Shown here: one piece after another, positions 8,750-16,047 of the stretch
Position numbering within the stretch: position 1 is the stretch's first letter
How the letters are laid out: each line of letters starts with the position of its first letter
DNA from: a beta proteobacterium AAP65
GTDB taxonomy: Bacteria; Pseudomonadota; Gammaproteobacteria; Burkholderiales; Burkholderiaceae_C
Direction of reading: 5' to 3'
Length of the DNA: 64,000 nucleotides
Assembly (NCBI GenBank): GCA_001295865.1
Contig: LJHW01000026.1
Location: 1 to 64,000, forward strand
Translations under genes and position numbers: made by a program
Notes under the pieces: model-generated
Seen by the model: only the letters and a program-made list of their open reading frames with translations
Told to the model about the DNA's origin: nothing
Database searches by the model: none

Positions 8750-9565
8750 TCAGACGCCGCGACATTGCCAGACTTCGAAGCTGCGCAGCTGCAGCCGGCT
8801 GGCCGTGGTGCGCAGCGCGAACCAGCCGCGTTGCAGGGGCGGCGGCCCACCGGCTTCGGTGCTCAGCGTGAAGAGGGTCTGCCCGTCTTTCACCAGGCGC
8901 CCGTGCACCGGGTCGGCGGGGGTGGGCGCGCGTGACAGCAGTTGCAGCTGCAGCGGCTGCCCGGCCACCAGGCGCGTGGCCGGCGTCATGGCGCCGCGGC
9001 GGTCTGCGGGCGTGGCTTCGGCGCCATCGGCCCAGCCGTCGAGCAGCGTGCGCGCACCGCGGCCGTTGTAGTGGCGCAGGCGCGTGGTGGTGTTGCCGTT
9101 GGCGCCGATGCCGGCGTAGTGCAGGCGCAGACCGTCGTAGCTGGCGAAGGCGCCGCTGCGCGGCGCGGGCTCGCGGCCGTCGGGCTCGGTGGCATGCCAG
9201 AAGAGGTTGAGGTCGCTGATGCGGCCCGCCAGCGCGCCCGCGGTGGCCGGGGCGGGCAGGGCGGTGGCGGTGAAGCGCAGCTCGAAGTCGCCCTGCAGTT
9301 CCTGGCGCCACCACAGGCTCAGGCCGGCGGGGGTTTGCACGTCCAGCACGCCTGCTTGCACTTGCACCTGGGCGCGCAGGTCTTGTGCTTCCAGGCGCCA
9401 GCGGGCCAGGCCCTGCGTGAAGCTGTCGCCATCCACCCGCTGTGCCGCCTGGCCGGCGGGGCAGGTGAGCAGCGAGGGCGCGGCATGGGCCATGGCGCTG
9501 CCCAGCAGCGCTGCAGCCAAGGCGCCCAAGCGCAGCAGAGGCGGCGTGTTCACGGAGGTGCGCAT
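8750..9565 (-). CDS. secreted DUF6250-like protein of pectin loci
   Basis: This 271-residue exported protein has a signal peptide ending near AHA-AP (residue 29). The start is the ATG at 9565; the frame continues upstream only as shadow of the mutarotase and GH28 genes. The mature part is a single beta-sandwich-like domain with FTQGLARWRLEAQ, LWWRQELQGDFELRF, DLNLFWHATEPDG and GLRLHYAGIGANGNTTTR. This is the concanavalin/laminarinase-like pattern of the DUF6250/YesU (DUF1961) group that accompanies rhamnogalacturonan lyases. No catalytic residues can be named. A carbohydrate-binding or glycosidase role on RG-I is inferred. Confidence 0.7.
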   Translation of the reverse strand: MRTSVNTPPLLRLGALAAALLGSAMAHAAPSLLTCPAGQAAQRVDGDSFTQGLARWRLEAQDLRAQVQVQAGVLDVQTPAGLSLWWRQELQGDFELRFTATALPAPATAGALAGRISDLNLFWHATEPDGREPAPRSGAFASYDGLRLHYAGIGANGNTTTRLRHYNGRGARTLLDGWADGAEATPADRRGAMTPATRLVAGQPLQLQLLSRAPTPADPVHGRLVKDGQTLFTLSTEAGGPPPLQRGWFALRTTASRLQLRSFEVWQCRGV

Positions 9566-9573
9566 CGGCGTCT

Positions 9574-9930
9574 TCAGGCCAGGTGGAACATCGCCGGCAG
9601 CGGCCACTGCAGCGGCTTGTTGCCCGGCTCCACCAGCATCAGCGGGGCCATGTGGTCCCACCAGCGGCGCATCACGGGCAGCGTGTCCAGCGCGGCGAAG
9701 TTCGCGTCGGCCGTGGCGTCGCCGGGCCGGCGTTTCAGCACCGCAAAGAGCGTGAGCGTGGCTTCGTCGAGAAAGATCCAGTAGTCGAAGATGCCAGCTT
9801 CGCGCAGCGCCGTGGCGAGTTCGGGCCAGATCTCGTCGTGGCGCTTTTTGTACTCGGCCACCACGCCGGGCACTTCGGTGCGCAGCTGCATCTTGAAGGC
9901 CAGGGTGCTGGTGTTGGGGGTGGTGTTCAT
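9574..9930 (-). CDS. rhaM: L-rhamnose mutarotase
   Basis: This 118-residue cytoplasmic protein of the RhaM/DUF718 family interconverts alpha- and beta-L-rhamnose, so that the isomerase receives its preferred anomer. Family hallmarks are FKMQL, the YKKRHDEIWPEL helix with catalytic His31, FDYWIFLDE and WWDHMAPLM near the C-terminus. E. coli RhaM is 104 residues. The ATG at 9930 gives the family-like N-terminus. A GTG at 9963 overlapping the GH28 stop is the alternative and would add 11 residues. It directly links this operon to the rhamnose genes at 36.4-41.2 kb. Confidence 0.92.
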   Translation of the reverse strand: MNTTPNTSTLAFKMQLRTEVPGVVAEYKKRHDEIWPELATALREAGIFDYWIFLDEATLTLFAVLKRRPGDATADANFAALDTLPVMRRWWDHMAPLMLVEPGNKPLQWPLPAMFHLA

Positions 9931-9959
9931 CGGTGTCTTGGTGGGATCGGAAAAAGGGT

Positions 9960-11342
9960 TCACTGCACGTCCTGCACTTCGTGCGCCAGGGCCGAGACAT
10001 CGCGGCGCGGCTGCGCCGGGTTGATGCGCTGCAGCGCCGCCGGCAGCCCCTGGGCCACGCCCGCGTGGTGCAGCACCACGGGCGTGCCCAGCTGCAGATG
10101 GCAGCCTTCAAAACGCACGGCCTGCACGTCGAGCAGATGCCCGCCCTGCGCGGCGGCGATGGCGCAGTGCTGCAGCTGCAGCGTGCCGATGGGCGCCTGG
10201 GCATCCGCATCCACCTCGAAGGCGGTTGTTGCGCCGCTGGCGTGCAGGCGCTGCAGCGTCAAGTCATGCAGGCGCATCAGGCCTTGCGCGGGCGGCACGG
10301 GCGCAGCCAGCGTGTGCCAGTGGGCGGGCGCGTTCGGCGCTTCGGCAGGCGGCAGCACGGCGCGGCTGTAGGCGGGGTTCCAGTCCAGCGTGATGCGCAG
10401 CGGCACGGCCACGCCGTCCAGGCGCACATCGGTCACGCGGATGTCGCGCGCCCAGCCGCCGCGCGTGCGGGCGCTCTTCACCAGCACACCCACGGGCACG
10501 GGCGCGCGCACACGCAGCCGGCGCACCCGCACACGCTCGAAACCGCCCGAGGTTTCGCTGCCGAAGGCCACGCCGGTGGCGCCGTCGTGCACGTCGATGT
10601 CGGCCACCAGCACGTTGCGCGTGGCGCGTGCCACGCGCTGGCCGTCGGCGTCACGCCCGGCCTTGAAGGCGATGGCGTCGTCGTTCACGGCGATGCGCAC
10701 ACGCCGTACCAGCACACGCTCTGAAGAATCGATGTCGATGCCGTCGGTGGAAGGGCCGCGGCCGTCGTCGTTGTTGCGGATGTCGAGGTCTTGCACCCGC
10801 ACCTGGCGGCTGTAGCAGAGGTGCAGCGTCCAGAAGCCCGAGCGGCGCAGCTGCAGGCCGCCGCCGATGAAGACGTCTTGCGCGTCTTGCACCAGCACCA
10901 GGCGCGGGCGCTGCGCGTCGTAATCGCTGGCCCAGCGCAGGCCGCGCGGGGCGTATTGCTCGCGCAAGGCCCAGTAACTCGCCCAGAAGCCGGCGCCGTC
11001 GCCGTCGATGGTGCCGGCGCCGCGCACGGCGCAGTGCTGCACGCCGATGAGGTTGATGAGCGCGGCGGGCCAAGGCATCTCGATGCCGGCCACGCGGGTG
11101 TTGATCGGCGGGTAGTCGGCCAGCTGCGTGCTGCCGCGCAGCGTGGCGCCTGCGGCGATCTCCAGCGCCATGCCGCTGTGCAGGAAGAGCGCGCCGCTGC
11201 GCCACAGGCCCGGGCCCAGGCGCAGCACACCGCCCACGGCCGCGGCGGCGTTGATGCCGGCCTGCAGCGCCGCCGTGCACAGGCCGGTGCCGTCCGGTTG
11301 CGCGCCGAAGTCTTGCGGCGTGAAAACGCGCCGTTCAGCCAT
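9960..11342 (-). CDS. GH28 family glycosidase (exo-galacturonidase type)
   Basis: This 460-residue right-handed beta-helix enzyme opens with a pectate-lyase-like start (FTPQDFGAQPDGTG) and has the GH28 active-site sequence STDGID (198-203) followed by the double Asp VNDDAIAFK (221-222). The usual GHG is replaced by GSE (261-263), and the RIK site reads LVKSARTRGG. Such variants occur in rhamnogalacturonan-directed GH28 enzymes. There is no signal peptide from the ATG at 11342, so it is predicted to be cytoplasmic and to trim imported galacturonic-acid-containing oligosaccharides. The start codon faces the DeoR gene across about 124 bp. Confidence 0.87.
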   Translation of the reverse strand: MAERRVFTPQDFGAQPDGTGLCTAALQAGINAAAAVGGVLRLGPGLWRSGALFLHSGMALEIAAGATLRGSTQLADYPPINTRVAGIEMPWPAALINLIGVQHCAVRGAGTIDGDGAGFWASYWALREQYAPRGLRWASDYDAQRPRLVLVQDAQDVFIGGGLQLRRSGFWTLHLCYSRQVRVQDLDIRNNDDGRGPSTDGIDIDSSERVLVRRVRIAVNDDAIAFKAGRDADGQRVARATRNVLVADIDVHDGATGVAFGSETSGGFERVRVRRLRVRAPVPVGVLVKSARTRGGWARDIRVTDVRLDGVAVPLRITLDWNPAYSRAVLPPAEAPNAPAHWHTLAAPVPPAQGLMRLHDLTLQRLHASGATTAFEVDADAQAPIGTLQLQHCAIAAAQGGHLLDVQAVRFEGCHLQLGTPVVLHHAGVAQGLPAALQRINPAQPRRDVSALAHEVQDVQ

Positions 11343-11393
11343 GGGCCGCCCCCAGGCGCGCGCCGTGCGCAGAAAAACACCGCCGATGAGCGT

Positions 11394-11436
11394 TATGCGC
11401 GTGTTTGCTGATTGTTCCTGCGCGCGGCTGCGCATA
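11394..11436. promoter_or_regulatory. candidate operator between GH28 and the DeoR gene
   Basis: Inverted arms TATGCGC (11394-11400) and GCGCATA (11430-11436) flank an AT-richer core in the 124-bp divergent spacer. A weak plus-strand promoter may use TTGTTC (11413) and TACGCT (11435), with a 16-bp spacer. Divergent autoregulated DeoR genes commonly bind such repeats, but no footprint or second copy was found in the window. Confidence 0.3.
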
Positions 11437-11466
11437 CGCTGCGCGCTCACCCTTGCAGGCCGCGCC

Positions 11467-12372
11467 ATGACCAACCACAAACGCCACAAGAAACTGCTCA
11501 AGCTGCTCGACGAACACGGGCAGGCCAGCACCGAAGAGCTGATGGCCTGGCTGAGCGCCTCGGCCGCCACGGTGCGGCGTGATCTGGCCTGGCTGGCCAC
11601 GCACCAGCAGCTGGTGCGGCTGCGTGGGGGCGCGCAGCGCCTGCCGCAGGCCGGCGGCGGGCTGCTGCGCAGCCAGACCTTCCGCCACAACATCGGCCAG
11701 CGTGCGGCCGAGAAGCGCGCGATTGCGCGTTACGCCGCGGGCCTGTGCCTGCCGGACGAGACCGTCATCATCAACGGCGGCACCACCACGTTCATGATGG
11801 CCGAGTTCCTGGCGACAAGGCGGCTGCGCATCCTGACCAACAGCTTCCTGCTCGCCGAGCGTTTGCTGAACACCAGCGAGAACCAGGTCATCCTGCCCGG
11901 CGGCAGCATCTACCGCGAGCAGAACGTCATCGTCAGCCCCTTCGAGAACGACATCGCGCAGCACCATTACGCCGCGCGCATGTTCATGGGCGTGCACGGC
12001 ATCTCGGCCGCTGGCCTGGTGGAAGCGGACCCGCTGCTGGTGCAGGCCGAACGCCGTTTGATGCAGCAGGCCGAGCAGCTGTACGTGCTGGTGGACAGCA
12101 GCAAGTTCGAAGGCCGCAGCGGCCTGCTGCTGTGCGGCCTGGACCGCGTGAGCACCGTCATCACCGACACCGGCGCGCCCGACGCCGCCGTGCAGTGGCT
12201 GGAGCGCCAGGGCGTGCGCGTGGTGGCCGTGGCGCCCGAGGCGCTGCCGGCGCACCCGTTGCCCGGTGCTGAGCTTGAGGCGGCCGTTCATCACAGCGAG
12301 GGCCAACCGTCAGCGCCCCAGCGCAGCACGGCGCGGCGCAGCCGCGGCTGGCCGGCGGCTTCGGCGTCATAG
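11467..12372 (+). CDS. DeoR family transcriptional regulator (putative rhamnose/RG-I repressor)
   Basis: This 301-residue regulator has an N-terminal winged helix-turn-helix (KLLDEHGQASTEELMAWL ... SAATVRRDLAWL) and a DeoR sugar-phosphate-binding domain with IINGGTTTF, ILTNSFLLAE, ILPGGSIYR, and YVLVDSSKFEGRSG. The ATG at 11467 gives the canonical start; the longer frame is shadow. It is the only plus-strand gene inside the minus-strand train and is divergent from GH28. Its last 82 bases overlap the end of the convergent GH43 gene. The B. subtilis rhamnose repressor RhaR is also of the DeoR family, and L-rhamnulose-1-phosphate is its type of effector. Control of this locus is therefore likely but inferred. 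Confidence 0.88.
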   Translation: MTNHKRHKKLLKLLDEHGQASTEELMAWLSASAATVRRDLAWLATHQQLVRLRGGAQRLPQAGGGLLRSQTFRHNIGQRAAEKRAIARYAAGLCLPDETVIINGGTTTFMMAEFLATRRLRILTNSFLLAERLLNTSENQVILPGGSIYREQNVIVSPFENDIAQHHYAARMFMGVHGISAAGLVEADPLLVQAERRLMQQAEQLYVLVDSSKFEGRSGLLLCGLDRVSTVITDTGAPDAAVQWLERQGVRVVAVAPEALPAHPLPGAELEAAVHHSEGQPSAPQRSTARRSRGWPAASAS

Positions 12373-13352
12373 GCGTGCCACACCATCTCGGTGCCGGCCG
12401 GGGTGGTGATCACGTCCTGGTGGCCCGGGCCCTTGAAGCGCGCGCCACCGGCCAGCAGCAGCGTGCCGCCGCCTTCTGTCAGCAGGCGGCCTTCACGGTC
12501 CACGAACGGGCCCTGCACCGTGGGCGCGCGGCCCACGCGGATCTCGTAGGTGCTGTCCACGCCCTTGCAGCACAGCCCCCAGCTCATGAAGAGCCACACG
12601 TGGCCGCCGTGGCGCAGCAGCGTGGGCGCCTCGATGCCGCCGCGGCGGCGCGCGAGCTTGGTGATGGGCCCGCGCGGGCGCAGCGTGTCGGGGTCGAGTT
12701 CGGTGAGCTGCAGGCCCTGCCACCACGAGCCCCAGGCCATCCAGACGCGGCCGTTTTCGTCGGCGTAGAAGTCGGGGTCGATGGCGTTGAAGCCTTCGTC
12801 GCTGCGGGCTTCGTTGCTGGTGATGAGCACACCGTCATCGCGCCAGACGGCAGCGCCTGGGCCATCGGCCAACGCCACGCTGGCCAGACCGATGGCCGAG
12901 GTGCGTTTGCCGAAGGTGGAGATCGAATACATCACCCACAGCCGGCCGCGGTGCGCAAAGAGCTTGGGCGCCCACACGTCCAGGCCTTGGTGGGCGGGCA
13001 CGTGCTGCGCCCACCAGGCGGGTTTGCTGGCGTTGGTGAAGACGGGCGCGCGCCGTTCCCAGTGTTGGCCGTCGCGGCTGTGCAAGCGCGCCAGGCCCTC
13101 GCCGGTGGCGAAGACCCATTGCGTGCCATCGGCCGCCAGCCACAGCGTGGGGTCGTGCGCGGCCAGTTCACCGCTGAGTTTGCCCGTGACGCCGCCGCCG
13201 GCTTCGGGGGCCGGCGGGGTGGCGGTTGTGTGGGTGGCGCTCGCCGCGCCGGCCGCGGCTGCAGCGGCCCAGGCGCTGCCCGGGCCGGCGCTGCCGCCGG
13301 CCCCCACGAGCAGGCCCAGGCCTTGCACCCAAAGCCGGCGCTGCGTGTTCAC
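12291..13352 (-). CDS. GH43 arabinanase/arabinosidase
   Basis: This 353-residue exported enzyme has a signal-like N-terminus rich in Gly/Ala after NTQRR. The five-bladed propeller signatures are AHDPTLW (Asp67, base), AIDPDFY (Asp192, pKa modulator) and GGIEAPTLL (Glu241, acid). WMAWGSWWQGLQL and a GHQDV His close to the C-terminus are as in endo-1,5-alpha-L-arabinanases. The GTG start at 13352 overlaps the PEP-CTERM gene stop (GTGA). Debranching of the arabinan side chains of RG-I is the natural role. Its 3' end overlaps the convergent DeoR gene by 82 bp, so strong transcription of either gene yields antisense to the other. Confidence 0.9.
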   Translation of the reverse strand: MNTQRRLWVQGLGLLVGAGGSAGPGSAWAAAAAAGAASATHTTATPPAPEAGGGVTGKLSGELAAHDPTLWLAADGTQWVFATGEGLARLHSRDGQHWERRAPVFTNASKPAWWAQHVPAHQGLDVWAPKLFAHRGRLWVMYSISTFGKRTSAIGLASVALADGPGAAVWRDDGVLITSNEARSDEGFNAIDPDFYADENGRVWMAWGSWWQGLQLTELDPDTLRPRGPITKLARRRGGIEAPTLLRHGGHVWLFMSWGLCCKGVDSTYEIRVGRAPTVQGPFVDREGRLLTEGGGTLLLAGGARFKGPGHQDVITTPAGTEMVWHAYDAEAAGQPRLRRAVLRWGADGWPSL

Positions 13353-14032
13353 GCAGCGCTGCTTTCGCGGCGGCGCAGCCCGGCCACCAGGCCCAGGCCG
13401 CCCAGCGCCAGGGCCAGCGTACCCGGCAGCGGCACGGCAAAACCGCGCACGCTGTCGATGGCCGCGGCGCTGTAGCCGCTGTTGTCGCTGGCGCTGTCGA
13501 AGGCGTAGACACGCACCTCGTTGAAGCCCGCCGTATCGCGCAGCCCCACCACCCCGCCCACGCCGCTGGCGCCGAGCGAGACCTTGCCCTGGCCGGTGCG
13601 TGTGCCGCCAAGCCAGGTTTCCCACAGCAGGTGGATGCTGGCGTAGCCCGAATCGGCGGCGAACTCGATGGCCGTCAGCGCCGTGTCGCCGCTGCTGATG
13701 CGCAGGTAGGCGTTCTGGCCGGCAGTGGCGAAGTAGTTGCCGTCGAAGGCTTCGCTGTACTTCTCGCCCGCGCCGAGATCCACACAGAACTCGCCGGCAT
13801 AACCGCAGCCCCCGTTGTCGTCGGCGAAGCCGGTGTGCGAGAACACCAGCCCCCCTTCGCTGTAGGGGCTGGCCAGCGTGGTGTTGGCGCTGAAGTCGGC
13901 GCTGAACTGCACGGCCGTGACGGCCGAGCCGATGCCGAGGGTCTGCACCACGGCAGCGCCGCTGCTCAGGGCGGCCAGCGGGCCGAGGGCGAGGGCGGCG
14001 ACGGCCGCGCGCAGGAAGTCGTTGGTTTTCAT
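13349..14032 (-). CDS. PEP-CTERM sorting-domain protein
   Basis: This 227-residue exported protein has a signal peptide up to about residue 26. The mature domain is rich in Gly, Ser and Asp. The C-terminus is VPLPGTLAL, a hydrophobic stretch and then RRRE. That is a PEP-CTERM tag (PLP variant) recognised by exosortase/EpsH systems for anchoring or release with exopolysaccharide. No exosortase gene is in the window. It sits 26 nt after the PL4 lyase and is coupled by overlap to the GH43 gene, so it is part of the RG-I operon. The body resembles discoidin-like surface domains in its pattern, but no family is claimed. Confidence 0.82.
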   Translation of the reverse strand: MKTNDFLRAAVAALALGPLAALSSGAAVVQTLGIGSAVTAVQFSADFSANTTLASPYSEGGLVFSHTGFADDNGGCGYAGEFCVDLGAGEKYSEAFDGNYFATAGQNAYLRISSGDTALTAIEFAADSGYASIHLLWETWLGGTRTGQGKVSLGASGVGGVVGLRDTAGFNEVRVYAFDSASDNSGYSAAAIDSVRGFAVPLPGTLALALGGLGLVAGLRRRESSAA

Positions 14033-14058
14033 CGTTGTGCTTTCTTTCAAGGCTCGGG

Positions 14059-15882
14059 TCAGGGCAGGCGCACCAGGTCGATGGCGTCGAAGGCCAGGCC
14101 GGGGCTCAGGAAGCGGGTGCCGGCGGTGCCGCTGGCCACGTTGATGAACAGCGTGTTGGTGCCCACCACCAGCTGGCTGGCCGGGATGTCGTAGCTGAAG
14201 ACGCGGTTGAAGCCGCGGTAGGTGCCCACCGTGAGGTTGCGTGTGACCTTGGGCGGTGCCGCGGGCACGCCCGAGAGCCAGCTGTTCACCTGCACCTGCG
14301 GGCGCGCGCTGTTGAAATCGGCCGAGGTGCCGATGCGCAGGCGCAGCGGCGCGGTGTTCTGGCCGCGGCGCAGCGTGAAACGCACCACCAGGCCGTTGTT
14401 CACGTCTTTCCACTGGTAGGCCGGCCATTGCGTGGCGGGGTTGCCCTGGCCCACGACGAAGGGCGCCACCGTCCACGGCGCCATGCGCACGTCGATGGGG
14501 TGCATCTCGGTGAGCTTGTCGCCGTTGATGAACTCCTTCGGCGTGCCGTCCCAGGTGCCGATGCGCCACAGCGCCGGCGTGCTGGCCGGGTCGTTGTTGA
14601 TGGCCACGGTGTCCAGCGCGAAGCTGGTGTTGGCCGTCACGGTGACGGGCAGCGTCTGCACGGCCAGCTCGTCCTTGTAGACGGTGAGCGTGTAGTTGCC
14701 GGGCAAGGCGCCACCGATCTGCACCGCGCCGGTGACGGGGTCGGGCTCGGCCCAGTACTGCGCCTGCGCGTTGTGCAGCGCCACGGTGTAGGGCACGCCG
14801 GGCACGCGGCCCGCGAGGCCGGCCACCGTCACGCCGCCGCGGCCTTCGGGCGGCACGTAGCCCACCAGGCCCATCACGCGGTGCCAGTCGGTGGCCGGCG
14901 CGGCTGTGGGCGCGGCGCCGTTGGTGAACATCAGCGTGTAGGTGTTCAGCACACCCAGGCGGAAAGGCTCGGTCTGCGCTTCGCCGTAATTGACCATGTA
15001 GGTCAATTCGTTGTGCGTGCTGGTGATCTGCTGCAGCAGGCAGCGGTAGAAAGGCCCGCCCGAATTGCCTTCGTTGTTGCCGCGCCAGAACCACATGCCC
15101 ACCCCAGGGCCGGTGCCGCCGAAGAACTGCCAGTCTTTCAGGCGCATGTTCGCGTAGTGTTTGCTGCGGCTCTGCCCCGCGTAGGCGTGGCCGGCCGGGA
15201 AGCCGAAGACGTCGCTGGCTTCGATGGCGTAGCTGGTGCCGCGGATGTCTTCGGGCCAGGTACCCTGGCTCGTCAGCCCGCCGGGGGTGCCGGCCGGGCC
15301 GCCGTTGGGCAGCTTGGCGATGGGCACACGCGCGATGAAACGCACCTGGCCGTGCACCGTGGGCTGCTCGGTGAAGTGCGTGCCCATGTGGATGTGCGGC
15401 TCACCGCGCTTGACCAGGTAGTAGTGCGTGAACTTGCCGCCCCGCGTGCTGTTGATGGTGAGCGTGACCTTGATGTAGTCGCTGCCCGTGACCACGCCGC
15501 CGTTGTTGGTGGCGGCGGGCGTGGTGTTGCCGGCGGCATCCACCAGCTCGGCCTTCACGGCCACGGCCGACACGCCGGTGTACAGCCAGTCAGCGCCCGA
15601 GTTGAGCTGCGTGCCGCGCGACGGGTCGGCGTACTCCACGCCTTGGTAGACGAGGCTGGAGATGTCGCCGGCCGAGGTGGTGCTGCCGCCGTTGTCGTAG
15701 CCGCGCACCTTGAAGACGAGGCCGGCGTCGGTGTCGATGATGTATTGCGGGCGCGCGGCGTTGTTGCCGTCGTGCACCGTGGTGATGCTGAAGGCGGCCC
15801 AGGCGGCGGGCGTGAGTGCGGTGAGTGCCGTGAGGGCCAGCGCCGTGGCGGCGCGGCGCAGCGGCGGGGTCAGGTTCTGCAT
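14059..15882 (-). CDS. PL4 rhamnogalacturonan endolyase
   Basis: This 607-residue secreted lyase has a signal peptide ending near AWA-AF (about residue 29). A good ribosome site (CGGAGAC) lies 9 nt upstream of the ATG. The large N-terminal beta-sandwich carries YYLVKRGEPHIHMGTHFTE and GMWFWRGNNEGNSGGPFYR. A middle FnIII-like domain (about 345-420) and a C-terminal CBM-like sandwich (about 430-607: WRIGTWDGTPKEFING, LRIGTSADFN, DAIDLVRL) follow. This three-domain layout is that of rhamnogalacturonan lyase RGL4/RhiE. It cleaves the Rha-GalUA backbone of RG-I by beta-elimination, leaving unsaturated ends that GH105 removes. A hairpin separates it from the gene upstream. Confidence 0.92.
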   Translation of the reverse strand: MQNLTPPLRRAATALALTALTALTPAAWAAFSITTVHDGNNAARPQYIIDTDAGLVFKVRGYDNGGSTTSAGDISSLVYQGVEYADPSRGTQLNSGADWLYTGVSAVAVKAELVDAAGNTTPAATNNGGVVTGSDYIKVTLTINSTRGGKFTHYYLVKRGEPHIHMGTHFTEQPTVHGQVRFIARVPIAKLPNGGPAGTPGGLTSQGTWPEDIRGTSYAIEASDVFGFPAGHAYAGQSRSKHYANMRLKDWQFFGGTGPGVGMWFWRGNNEGNSGGPFYRCLLQQITSTHNELTYMVNYGEAQTEPFRLGVLNTYTLMFTNGAAPTAAPATDWHRVMGLVGYVPPEGRGGVTVAGLAGRVPGVPYTVALHNAQAQYWAEPDPVTGAVQIGGALPGNYTLTVYKDELAVQTLPVTVTANTSFALDTVAINNDPASTPALWRIGTWDGTPKEFINGDKLTEMHPIDVRMAPWTVAPFVVGQGNPATQWPAYQWKDVNNGLVVRFTLRRGQNTAPLRLRIGTSADFNSARPQVQVNSWLSGVPAAPPKVTRNLTVGTYRGFNRVFSYDIPASQLVVGTNTLFINVASGTAGTRFLSPGLAFDAIDLVRLP

Positions 15883-15978
15883 GAAGTCTCCGAAAGGTTC
15901 TTGGTGTGGGAAGCCGCTGCACGCCGTCAGGGTGTGAAGCTGAGTGCGGGTGTGCGTCAGGCACGTCCACGCCAGAAG

Positions 15979-16008
15979 GCCTGCGGCACGCTCAGGGCGG
16001 CCGCAGGC
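15979..16008. terminator. hairpin between the CE12 fusion gene and the PL4 gene
   Basis: A perfect 9-bp stem (GCCTGCGGC / GCCGCAGGC) with a 12-nt loop lies in the 165-bp spacer, the longest gap within the minus-strand train. It follows the fusion esterase stop by about 40 nt. It may attenuate transcription and divide the operon, with a separate promoter for PL4 in the same spacer. No clear T-tract follows. Confidence 0.35.
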
Positions 16009-16047
16009 TTGCCGGGTTCGGGGGGCGGGGCTGCATGGCCGGGTTCC

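Noticed and set aside
12493..13143. Possible CRISPR-like or tandem repeat arrays in repetitive-looking GC-rich stretches
   Set aside because: No regularly spaced identical repeats were found here or elsewhere. The apparent repetition is codon bias.
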